64,000 nucleotides of DNA from Pedobacter sp. BAL39 (lineage in GTDB: Bacteria > Bacteroidota > Bacteroidia > Sphingobacteriales > Sphingobacteriaceae): the NCBI RefSeq assembly GCF_000170795.1, contig NZ_ABCM01000001.1, positions 1 through 64,000 of the forward strand, in the 5' to 3' direction. The notes below the pieces were generated by a model, which did not search any database, was not told where the DNA came from, and saw nothing but the letters and a program-made list of their open reading frames with translations. Positions 16,555 through 24,802 of the stretch are shown here, in pieces (position 1 is the stretch's first letter; every line of letters starts with the position of its first letter). The translations under genes and the position numbers were made by a program.

Positions 16555-18747
16555 TCATTTTTGTCTCATAAGAAACGTATAACTGCCGGAAGGTATTTTA
16601 CCAGCATTGTAGAATGGCTGACCATCAACTTCTTTTACACGTACCATTTTACCGTTACAAGTGACGACAACATCTGCTGAAAGCCTGGGTAAGTAAACCT
16701 CCCCATCCATATTAGCAGGTAGCGTTACTGTTAACTCATAGGTTTCCCTGTTTTTAACAGACATCTTAATGTTGCCCCGTATCGTTGGAATAACGGCTTC
16801 CGTAAAAGTAAGACTTGCCACCTGGGGCTTGATAGCAACTGTTTCGAAGCCAGGTTTTAAAGGCTCTACTCCCATCAACCTCCTGGGAATGATGTTAGCC
16901 GGCGCAGCGCCCCATGCGTGGTTCCAATCCTGATTCGGCTTAAATTTGTTATCCCAGGCTTCCAGGCTTATGGTAGAACCTACTTTGATCATGTTGTACC
17001 AGCTCCTGATGTCAGTAGCCGTAAGCAGCGCCAGGGCATGATCGGCATAGGCTCCATCATACAGCGATTCCAGCAAAAACTGTGAACCATACACACTGCT
17101 TGCCATCCCCCTGGAGCGGATAAAATCCATTACAGAAATCACGTACTCTGGTGGTACCAACCCAAAATCCATGGCAAACATATTGGCATGAAGCGAAGCA
17201 TGTTCTGTAGTATCGCCATCTTTATAAATACCCCTTGCTTTGTCCAGAAAAGTGTCGTTAAATATTTGTTTAAATTGTATATGTTCGTCTTTATAGTATT
17301 GAGCATCGGTTTTCTCCCCCAATATTTCCGCAATATGCTCCATTAGTTTTAACGCTTCGTAATGATACGCGTTTACCACACTATTGTAGGTTCCAAACTT
17401 AAAACCGTCGGTTTCGCTGGTAGGCCAATCAACAATGTCCCTAATCTTATCTTTGAAATTGATAGATTTCAAAAACTCAGTCGTTTGTTTGCCTGTAGTT
17501 GTCGAGATCAATCCATTTTTCTCTTTCAAATGAGTTAGTGTACGATTTTTTAATAATTGATAATTTTCTTTCAGAGATCTGGGATCGCCAGTATAGAGGT
17601 AATCATTCCATGTAAAAATCAGGGCTTGTAAGATCCACTCTGTAGGCCAGGTTGGCTTTTGCAGCAGGTATTCTGATGAGACCCTGGCCATAGCATATTC
17701 ACGGTCTACGCCATAATGACCAAGCTGGTTGATCACTGCATCTGCCTCATAGGGAATTCTTTCCCTGTCTCCATCCACATAGATGCCTGCAAAAGATGTG
17801 GCCTTGATAGAATACTTGCACAGTTCCCAGATTTGGTTCAGCGTGTCATTACTGCATTTAAAATGGGAAGCCTGGTCATTGAAAGGATAATGCACAGCCT
17901 CTCTATAAACAGCATCCTTAGTCAGTTTATTTTTATAGCCTTCAACTTCTGCATACCTGAATGGAAGTACCTCTCCAATATAAGATGGCATCTTTATGGC
18001 CGCGGGACCGGTATTCCTTTGGTCGGGCTCAATCTTAATTTTGTAAGTATGTAATCCCTTTGCTAAAGCCACTTTAATACTTCTGTACCTGATCGTGCCG
18101 CCTGGCTTAGGGTTTATCCTTCCCTTATCGGTTACCTCACCTAAATTGATCGTCACGGTATCCTTCCCTGATTCCGACTCCAATTGCACCGTAAACTGTG
18201 AAAAGGCATCCTTCCCAAAATCTATTAGTTGTAAAGTGTCATTTAAGGAAGCAATAGTTACAGGGAGCTCTTTCGTTTTGACCAGTTTTTCCGCAGATGC
18301 TTGATAGTCTTTTAATTGAGCTCCTGTTGTAATGACTTTCACATCAGACCATGCACTGATTTGTGATTTATTTGTATAGCTTTTTACCCGCCAGAAATAG
18401 CGCTTGTCTGCTTGCAGGGCCGCTCCTTTATAAGGTACAGCAACTGATGTACTGCCTCTGACTTTTCCACTATCCCATATATTTCCTTTACCCTGTGCTG
18501 CCAGCTGTCGATCATCTGATACGATAATGTGATAAGCAATTTGTTTCGTTCTCTGCTGGGTTCCCGCAACAATCCAGCTGAAATAAGGGTACCTTGATAG
18601 GATTTTTCCAGAATGCCCATCCTCAGCGATAATTTCTGTAGCTGCACGCAAATCTGTAAGCAAGCCGTATGCCTTATTTTGAGCATGTAGTGACGATATA
18701 AAGCAAAACAATAATGGCGATAATATACAAAGAGATCTTCCGGACAT
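16555..18747 (-). CDS. Exported alpha-L-rhamnosidase-like protein (GH78-type)
   Basis: The protein has 730 residues with a signal peptide (SPLLFCFISSLHAQ). It begins with a fibronectin-like N-domain of bacterial rhamnosidases (AYHIIVSDDRQLAAQ, ADKRYFWRVKSYTN), continues with a beta-sandwich, and then the six-hairpin barrel with FAGIYVDGDRERIPYEADA, where the Asp/Glu of the DxDRER stretch match the acidic site of GH78 enzymes, and QDWNHAWGAAPANIIPRRLMG near the end. The short C-terminal beta domain is present. GH78 enzymes release L-rhamnose from plant or microbial glycans. The gene is the second of three exported glycan-active proteins here. No SusCD pair is adjacent. Confidence 0.88.
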   Translation of the reverse strand: MSGRSLCILSPLLFCFISSLHAQNKAYGLLTDLRAATEIIAEDGHSGKILSRYPYFSWIVAGTQQRTKQIAYHIIVSDDRQLAAQGKGNIWDSGKVRGSTSVAVPYKGAALQADKRYFWRVKSYTNKSQISAWSDVKVITTGAQLKDYQASAEKLVKTKELPVTIASLNDTLQLIDFGKDAFSQFTVQLESESGKDTVTINLGEVTDKGRINPKPGGTIRYRSIKVALAKGLHTYKIKIEPDQRNTGPAAIKMPSYIGEVLPFRYAEVEGYKNKLTKDAVYREAVHYPFNDQASHFKCSNDTLNQIWELCKYSIKATSFAGIYVDGDRERIPYEADAVINQLGHYGVDREYAMARVSSEYLLQKPTWPTEWILQALIFTWNDYLYTGDPRSLKENYQLLKNRTLTHLKEKNGLISTTTGKQTTEFLKSINFKDKIRDIVDWPTSETDGFKFGTYNSVVNAYHYEALKLMEHIAEILGEKTDAQYYKDEHIQFKQIFNDTFLDKARGIYKDGDTTEHASLHANMFAMDFGLVPPEYVISVMDFIRSRGMASSVYGSQFLLESLYDGAYADHALALLTATDIRSWYNMIKVGSTISLEAWDNKFKPNQDWNHAWGAAPANIIPRRLMGVEPLKPGFETVAIKPQVASLTFTEAVIPTIRGNIKMSVKNRETYELTVTLPANMDGEVYLPRLSADVVVTCNGKMVRVKEVDGQPFYNAGKIPSGSYTFLMRQK

Positions 18748-18865
18748 TTATTTGGCTATTTATAATCTTCAACTTGGTCAAAAAAACTGAGTAAAGCAAC
18801 AAAGGCAGAAAAAAACAGCGGCAACATCATGCTATTAATGACCCGAGGTAAAATTTACCCCCATT

Positions 18866-18895
18866 TTTGTCACAAACTCCCCTTCGATATGTTTT
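18866..18895 (+). promoter_or_regulatory. Candidate promoter in the 313-base divergent gap
   Basis: TTTG at 18866-18869 and TATGTTTT at 18888-18895 are spaced by 18 bases, close to TTTG-N19-TAnnTTTG. It would transcribe the VOC gene at 19061 with a leader of about 160 bases. Apart from this the gap between 18748 and 19060 shows no gene. Confidence 0.3.
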
Positions 18896-19060
18896 GAATA
18901 ACAACAACCTTTACAGTAGGTTTATACTGTAGAAAAATGCAGCCTAACGGCATTATAAAACAGATATTGCATTGCCTGCACAGCTGGAAGGGTCTAAAAC
19001 GGCAATCAAGTAGCTCTATAGTGAACAGGAATAACGAATTAACATTTTAAATGTAAAACT

Positions 19061-19495
19061 ATGAAAGCAATAAATCCCTGGATCAATTTTAATGGAAACG
19101 CAGAAGAAGCATTCCATTTTTACAAATCAGTTTTTGGAAGCGAGTTTGGAAAAGTCGTTCGTTTCAGAGATTTAGCAAGCGCTGAATTTCCGGTATCAGA
19201 AATTGAGGCAGATAAGATCATGTACATTTCCTTGCCTATTGGAAAAAACAATGTGCTGGTTGCCAATGATGTTCCGGAAATGATGGGACCGACGAACGAA
19301 AATGAGAACCGGTCAAAAATAGCCGTAAGCGCAGAAAGCCGCGAAGAAGCGGATCATGTTTTTAACGGACTGTCGGCCGGAGGAGCTATTGAAGGGCCCA
19401 TTGGCGATACTCCATGGGGTACGTACGCCGGAATGTTTAGAGACAAGTATGGAATTGAATGGATTGTGGAATTTGATCCAAATGACAACCGTTAA
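19061..19495 (+). CDS. VOC-family protein (PhnB-like)
   Basis: A 144-residue protein with the glyoxalase/bleomycin-resistance fold in the PhnB arrangement: INPWINFNGNAEEAFHFYKSVFG at the N-terminus (split as NPWINFNGNAEEAFHFYKSV), ILV-rich middle, and WGTYAGMFRDKYGIEWIVEF at the end. Metal ligands of true glyoxalases are not obvious. Such proteins are common in Bacteroidota and their substrates are unknown. It stands alone on the plus strand between minus-strand glycan genes. Confidence 0.88.
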   Translation: MKAINPWINFNGNAEEAFHFYKSVFGSEFGKVVRFRDLASAEFPVSEIEADKIMYISLPIGKNNVLVANDVPEMMGPTNENENRSKIAVSAESREEADHVFNGLSAGGAIEGPIGDTPWGTYAGMFRDKYGIEWIVEFDPNDNR

Positions 19496-19546
19496 CGGAA
19501 CACTCCACGATGCACCCTTACAAAACCGATTTTTTATAACGTCTAT

Positions 19547-21133
19547 TTACAAGGGATTAATTTCAATGCCTTTCTCCTCACGAATAAGCTGAAAAAGATG
19601 ATCGGGGCGAACGACCATATAGTCTTTATTGAGTGATTGTGCTACATTCTTAAAACTTGTTGGCGATACACCTTCCCAGGGCTGCGCCTGGATGATTACA
19701 AACCGAGGTGAATGGCCATCCCAACCTGCCGCAGCCCTTTTGATGTGATCTTTCATTGCCTGCTCATTTGTACAATAGTTACATGAAAGTGCCATTCCCG
19801 GTAAGCTGTTGTTATAAACAGTTAGTCCGCCACCAGTGTTCTGGGCAGTCACACCAAGGAGGGATGTTGCCTGACCAGCATAGATCTTCCCAACATTAGG
19901 GTCGATACCCCCGGTGATGGTGTTCCAGATCGTGATCACCCGCAACCCGGCACGGTTGTTATATTCTTCAGTTTTTAAGACAAACTTTTTCAGCAGATTT
20001 TCGTCAGACCAGGTATTGGGGTAGGTATACCCATAACCGGAAGGTCCGGAGATCAGGTTGTCATTGGTAGTTGATGTTTGATGGTAATAATTCAACGCGC
20101 CAGGCATGGCATCCAGCATCGCAGGTGATACGGTCCATCCCATTGGCACTTTGCCCCGGTCCGGGTTGCTCCACAGTTTACGCATAAGGTGTTCCGTAAA
20201 TTGTAAATTATCTCCATCACTCAGGATAAAGGCGACATAGATCTTATTCTGCAATGCAGGTTTGGGGGGTATTGGTTTTATATTAATGGTCCTTGAGGTA
20301 CCACTAAATACGGTTAAGTTAAAACACCAGTCGCTGGCGATAGTTGCAATGCCATACTTCGAAGCTCTTGTGATACCCGGTGCTTCCTCCGGCCACCAGC
20401 CCATGTAGCTTGCACCAGGCGACATAGACGATAAAAATTTGTCCAGCAGTTCACTCTCGCCGCTCACTTTGGGATCAAGCCACACTACTCCTGTGCCCAA
20501 AGCTACTGCATATTCACGAAGGGCTGCCTTATGGGCTTTCGGATTCAGGCCAATTAACAAACGGTGATCAAGATGTGGCCAATAAGTGTCATATAATGAC
20601 TGGTACACCTTCAGCTTGTTGTCAAATTTCCCCCGAAGATCGACCAAAATCGGCAAATTATAAGGAGGGGCGGTTAATTTGGGCAGCAATAAGGGGGAGA
20701 CAATCAATGCTCTTTTGCTTTTCGAGATGACCGTGGCCAGATTTACGGTATGGATTTCGGCGGTATCATAAACGATCAAACCTGAAATTTCGTTGCGGTA
20801 TTTAGTGATCAGGTCCCATTTGTCTGAGGGTTCGGACCACTTCAGATCCAGTGACTCCAGCCAGGTATATGGGCCTTCACCAGAAGCATTACCTTCATAG
20901 GAGAAAATACGTGGTTTTGTGCTGTTTACCAGACCCTTTAACGAAGCGAACAGGTACATTTCCGCTGCTGTGTAAGCAGAATTTTGACGGAGTTTGATCA
21001 GATCCAGGGTCGGCGCTGTGACCGGAAAGGATGGCAGCAACTGATCAGCCGGCCACCTGATCTGTGCGATGGATGGCGCAACAAGCAATTGAAGTAAAAG
21101 AAAGGTTACAATCTGCAGTCTGATCCGTTTCAT
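19547..21133 (-). CDS. Exported GxGYxYP-domain protein, putative glycoside hydrolase
   Basis: The protein has 528 residues with a signal peptide (LLLQLLVAPSIAQ). The central signature SGPSGYGYTYPNTW defines the GxGYxYP family, whose members have an N-terminal domain (residues about 40-260) and a C-terminal putative glycoside hydrolase domain. IYVAFILSDGDNLQFTEHLMR is the characteristic acidic segment (SDGDN) before the signature. Activity has been predicted but, to my knowledge, the substrate is not established. The gene lies in the same direction as the two rhamnosidase-type genes and may work on the same glycan. Confidence 0.88.
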   Translation of the reverse strand: MKRIRLQIVTFLLLQLLVAPSIAQIRWPADQLLPSFPVTAPTLDLIKLRQNSAYTAAEMYLFASLKGLVNSTKPRIFSYEGNASGEGPYTWLESLDLKWSEPSDKWDLITKYRNEISGLIVYDTAEIHTVNLATVISKSKRALIVSPLLLPKLTAPPYNLPILVDLRGKFDNKLKVYQSLYDTYWPHLDHRLLIGLNPKAHKAALREYAVALGTGVVWLDPKVSGESELLDKFLSSMSPGASYMGWWPEEAPGITRASKYGIATIASDWCFNLTVFSGTSRTINIKPIPPKPALQNKIYVAFILSDGDNLQFTEHLMRKLWSNPDRGKVPMGWTVSPAMLDAMPGALNYYHQTSTTNDNLISGPSGYGYTYPNTWSDENLLKKFVLKTEEYNNRAGLRVITIWNTITGGIDPNVGKIYAGQATSLLGVTAQNTGGGLTVYNNSLPGMALSCNYCTNEQAMKDHIKRAAAGWDGHSPRFVIIQAQPWEGVSPTSFKNVAQSLNKDYMVVRPDHLFQLIREEKGIEINPL

Positions 21134-21320
21134 TGTAGGTAATTATAGAGATTAATTCATTTCTATTATGGACAATGTCCGGCAGAAATATACCATAATA
21201 ATGGATAAGTTGTATCCTAGAGGAATTAATGAATTAAAACTGCTGATGAGATTTACACCGGCATCAGTTCCACATCGCCCTCTCGCCAGCAGAAATACGT
21301 CATTTTTTAAATTTAATACG

Positions 21321-21328
21321 TAGTTTTG
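21321..21328 (+). promoter_or_regulatory. Promoter -7 box of the two-component pair
   Basis: TAGTTTTG fits TAnnTTTG exactly and lies 17 bases before the kinase ATG, implying a leader of only about ten bases. No TTTG is present at the -33 position. Confidence 0.35.
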
Positions 21329-21345
21329 TATAACCAACAATCTGC

Positions 21346-22155
21346 ATGACCGCCTCTAAAGTATTACCTTGCTCACTACTCTTGCCGCTTTTACTCATTG
21401 GATGTAATGACAAATCCCCGGATTTAGGTAGGCAAATGTACGAGCAGCAGCAATACAATGGCTTGCTATTCCTCGCACTCGTTATCATTTGCATATCCTT
21501 CTACATCTATTCCTTTAAACAACAAAAGGCCCAATTCCAAAAACGAAACAAACAGGCCCGCTGGTTCACAGAAAAACTATTCGAAAATTCAGAAAAGGAA
21601 CGTAAAAGAATTGCTGCCGACCTCCATGATGGAGTTACGCAGGAGTTACTCGCACTCAAATCGACCTTGCAGGACAAGCCCGAGTTGAAAAGCCATGTCG
21701 ACCGCATTATCAATGAAATCCGCAGTGTTAGCCGCGACTTACATCCCGTACTATTTGAAAAGGTGGGTTTGCTGCTCAGCCTCGAACAGATGACCGAACG
21801 CATCCTGCATGTTCATGGCTTGCAGCTGAACATCGACTCAAACTACAGGGAAAGCATGCCAACAGATGTAGAACTTCAGATTTACAGGATTTTACAGGAA
21901 GCGCTATCCAACACCATCAAATATGCAGATGCACTCCATGCATGGATAGAAATTACAGAGCACCCAAATGGGTTACGTGTAACGATCGAAGATGATGGCA
22001 AGGGATTTAACATTAAGCAAAAATTACAACAAGGCGATGCATTTGGCCTCCATAATATCCTCGAAAGAAGCAAAGTATGCGGCGGAGAGGCTAAAATCAC
22101 CTCATCACCAAAAGGCACAAAAATTAACATACAAATCCCTAAAACCCATGGTTAG
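21346..22155 (+). CDS. Sensor histidine kinase (HisKA_3 type) with lipobox
   Basis: The 269-residue protein starts with a lipoprotein-like signal (LLLPLLLIGCNDKS, Cys20), has about 20 polar residues, a membrane helix (about 40-56) and a short coiled linker. The dimerisation domain holds RKRIAADLHDGVTQELLALK with phospho-acceptor His94, followed by the ATPase domain (N box LQEALSNTIKYADA, G1 box IEDDGKGFN, and GLHNILER). It belongs to the NarL-type kinases. The response regulator overlaps its end by 8 bases, so the two are translated together. There is no sensory domain worth the name; it may be a degenerate TPR-containing kinase or sense through a lipidated partner. Confidence 0.9.
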   Translation: MTASKVLPCSLLLPLLLIGCNDKSPDLGRQMYEQQQYNGLLFLALVIICISFYIYSFKQQKAQFQKRNKQARWFTEKLFENSEKERKRIAADLHDGVTQELLALKSTLQDKPELKSHVDRIINEIRSVSRDLHPVLFEKVGLLLSLEQMTERILHVHGLQLNIDSNYRESMPTDVELQIYRILQEALSNTIKYADALHAWIEITEHPNGLRVTIEDDGKGFNIKQKLQQGDAFGLHNILERSKVCGGEAKITSSPKGTKINIQIPKTHG

Positions 22156-22765
22156 AATCCTGATAGCCGATGATTACCCCCTCACCCTCATGGGTACCAA
22201 AGCCTACGTGGAACTCCTGGGCTATCGGGTGGTTGGAACCTGCGCAAATGGTCTTGTAGCGCTCAATTTGATCCAGCAGTTAAGGCCTGACATGGCCATT
22301 CTCGACATCAATATGCCGGGAATAGATGGAGTCGATATCCTGCAAAAGCTGCATCAGCAACAAGCATACACCCGGGTAATCCTGCTCACCATGCACCGGG
22401 AAGCGGCTATATATAAACGCGCTTTAAACTATAAGCTATCCGGATACCTACTGAAGGAACATGCCGATACAGAATTGGCCGACTGCATCCGGGCAGTATC
22501 TGGCGGTTTGCACTACAAAAGCAAATATCTGGACGCCAGCCATGTAGCCGATGCTTCGGCTATAAGCGATGAAAGCTTGTCGCCGATCGAGCGCAGGATC
22601 GTTGCCCTCGTGGCCGGACAAAAAACAAGTAAGCAGATTGGCGAATCACTTTTTCTTGCCGAAAAAACAGTGGAAGGACACCGCAGCCGCATTATCAGCA
22701 AACTGCGCTTGCCCAAGGAAAAAAATGCACTATTGAAATGGGCCCTCAGCAATATAAAACGCTAA
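22148..22765 (+). CDS. NarL/LuxR-family response regulator
   Basis: The 205-residue protein starts at the ATG at 22148, inside the kinase gene; a longer reading has no domain support. The receiver domain has acidic pair Asp8-Asp9, phospho-acceptor Asp53 (AILDINMPGIDG), the switch Thr (LLTMH) and Lys (YLLKEH). A linker leads to a LuxR-type DNA-binding domain (LSPIERRIVALVAGQKTSKQ, AEKTVEGHRSRIISKL). Its target is unknown; the large gene cluster that converges on it is an obvious candidate. Its stop codon overlaps the stop of that cluster's last gene by three bases. Confidence 0.93.
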   Translation: MVRILIADDYPLTLMGTKAYVELLGYRVVGTCANGLVALNLIQQLRPDMAILDINMPGIDGVDILQKLHQQQAYTRVILLTMHREAAIYKRALNYKLSGYLLKEHADTELADCIRAVSGGLHYKSKYLDASHVADASAISDESLSPIERRIVALVAGQKTSKQIGESLFLAEKTVEGHRSRIISKLRLPKEKNALLKWALSNIKR

Positions 22766-24792
22766 ATACTTGCTTTCAATATCTCGAAAATTACTTTCGG
22801 TGGTTTAGATAACAAATCGAATGGCATTCTATTGTGCCTAGCATCTCCCTGATATCCGGAAATCGCATAATTGACGATCGCCCCATTTTTTGTAAACGAG
22901 AGTAGTCCAGTATCTGCTGCCATTTCTGCTGATGCATTTTCCTCGGGAATTTCTACAGCGAAATGCCCATGCTCACGCTCCGAAAAGATCGACACCTTGC
23001 TCAATTCCTGATCACTCATCAGCAACCTCACTCCCGCAGCAAGATCTGTTGTATAAATGTATGCTGCCTGATCATTGACTTCAACGTTCAACTGCGGCCA
23101 GTTTTCGAGAATTTCAGAATGGATCAATACTCCAAAATAGTCCTTGCGGAAATCAAAACAAGTCCTGATCACAGCATCGTTCAGCACATAGCTTCTGAAT
23201 TCCTGGATAGAAAAAGATTCCCCGATACTAAATGCACCAAAAAGTAAGGAAATCATCCAGGAATTATCAAGCTTGAAATACCTTACCGTCTTATCCGGAA
23301 GAAGGCTATGATGAGGGAGTAAGTAGTAATAAGGAAAATCATTGAACCTCAATAGGTCCATCACAAAGTTTCTGCTCAATTCGGGAAGTTTCCTTACACT
23401 AAAATCTGGTATAAAATTTAATGGACTATATTCTTCATTTTGAGCTGCCATTAACTTGCCCAACTGCAATTGATATTTCCAGTTCTTAATCTCTTTCAGG
23501 ATTTTAGGGTTGTTGATCGCCAAAATCCTGCCCAATTGCCAGGCCGCCGCATAGCCCATATCCAGCATCTTGCTCTGCTCGTTGTAGAATATCAGCCGCT
23601 CTGAATGATCCGGTACATCCTCGCCCAAATCAAATCCAATATCAGGCGAACCGCTCAAGCCTTTGAACGACAAAGCGTGATGACTGCGCACGAAAGGCCC
23701 CTGGTACCAGGATACCGTCTTACCGCCCGATTTAAGTCGATGCAGCAATGGGATTTTTCCTATAGAAATCAGGTCATTTACTTCACGACGCACCGAGACC
23801 TGGGACAGGCGGTAACTCAATTCTGAAAATTGCAGCTCCTGAAGCATGCCCCTCAGCGTTTTCCCTTCGTACTTTAACAGGGAAAGCATGGCCGACCTTT
23901 CCTCTCCACCACTTTCCAATTGTGCCAATATCTCTGCATACTGCTTACTTGCACGTTTCAGATATTTGAGCAACTTTTCTTCTCCTTCTAAAACGGGATG
24001 TTTTGTCTTCCGCGATTTTATGGCGGCGACCGACTTTAAGCCCTCAAATTTACTTTCGTTGTATTGATAAGCATCGTGATGGGTAGATTCGAATTGCCAT
24101 TCGGATAAAATGATTAAATGGTTGACTGCATTTTCATTCTTTTTGAGCGATAAAGAATAACGGTCTCCTTCTTTCAAAAGATAGGCGCCCACAAAGGCAT
24201 GGTACCTTTTGTTTGGCTGTACCATTCGCTTTGCGATAACAACGGCCGTATCCTGCTGCGCATTTTCAGGCTCACTATCTTCGTCCTGCCCCACTCTCAC
24301 GTGCGACAAATACTTCATCTCTGTCGCCCCTGGCAGGGTCACCTCCAATTGCCGCGGAACCTCCAGATAGTTGAATATTTTATTATTTTCATCGCCCATC
24401 TCCAGCTGGTCGCCATTGCCCTGTCGATATAAAACCCGGGAAGGATCATTTGATTTACCCTCAAAATCCATCTCCGATTCCTCAAAAATGCTAAGGAACA
24501 GGTAAGGTGCCCGCTCTCCTTGCGGATCATCGTTTTTGAAATCCCAGGGAAGCGAACTCCGCCGAAATTGCACGTTCGGAAAGCTGCCCGCATAGTTCCC
24601 GATCCCCGATCTGGGCGGATATACCGATAAAATTTCATTTGCCGGAATGCGATCGCTATAGCCGGAAACCTTAAATGCGATCTCTGAAACACCGGGCAGC
24701 AATTCATTGCGCGATATTACCTTAATCCTATACTCACCTGCTGATACGGAAGGCATACGCGCCGATTCAATGAAAATGCTTTTTTGAGCCAT
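22762..24792 (-). CDS. Large protein A of the tail-collar cluster (YPP/LPW type)
   Basis: Read from the ATG at 24792 (MAQKSIFIESARMP) the protein has 676 residues; the in-frame extension to 24906 would overlap the preceding gene and is unlikely. It has no signal peptide. Visible segments are NEILSVYPPRSG and RRSSLPWDFKND in a beta-rich N-terminal third, helical regions in the middle (about 260-330), MLDMGYAAAWQLGRILA, and LPDKTVRYFKLDNSWM followed by LFGAFSIGES. I recall similar segments in large uncharacterised proteins of other phyla, often beside DUF6603 proteins, but could not verify this. It starts 10 bases after protein B and is the last gene of the cluster. Function unknown. Confidence 0.72.
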   Translation of the reverse strand: MAQKSIFIESARMPSVSAGEYRIKVISRNELLPGVSEIAFKVSGYSDRIPANEILSVYPPRSGIGNYAGSFPNVQFRRSSLPWDFKNDDPQGERAPYLFLSIFEESEMDFEGKSNDPSRVLYRQGNGDQLEMGDENNKIFNYLEVPRQLEVTLPGATEMKYLSHVRVGQDEDSEPENAQQDTAVVIAKRMVQPNKRYHAFVGAYLLKEGDRYSLSLKKNENAVNHLIILSEWQFESTHHDAYQYNESKFEGLKSVAAIKSRKTKHPVLEGEEKLLKYLKRASKQYAEILAQLESGGEERSAMLSLLKYEGKTLRGMLQELQFSELSYRLSQVSVRREVNDLISIGKIPLLHRLKSGGKTVSWYQGPFVRSHHALSFKGLSGSPDIGFDLGEDVPDHSERLIFYNEQSKMLDMGYAAAWQLGRILAINNPKILKEIKNWKYQLQLGKLMAAQNEEYSPLNFIPDFSVRKLPELSRNFVMDLLRFNDFPYYYLLPHHSLLPDKTVRYFKLDNSWMISLLFGAFSIGESFSIQEFRSYVLNDAVIRTCFDFRKDYFGVLIHSEILENWPQLNVEVNDQAAYIYTTDLAAGVRLLMSDQELSKVSIFSEREHGHFAVEIPEENASAEMAADTGLLSFTKNGAIVNYAISGYQGDARHNRMPFDLLSKPPKVIFEILKASI

Positions 24793-24802
24793 GTTGTTGA
24801 GC

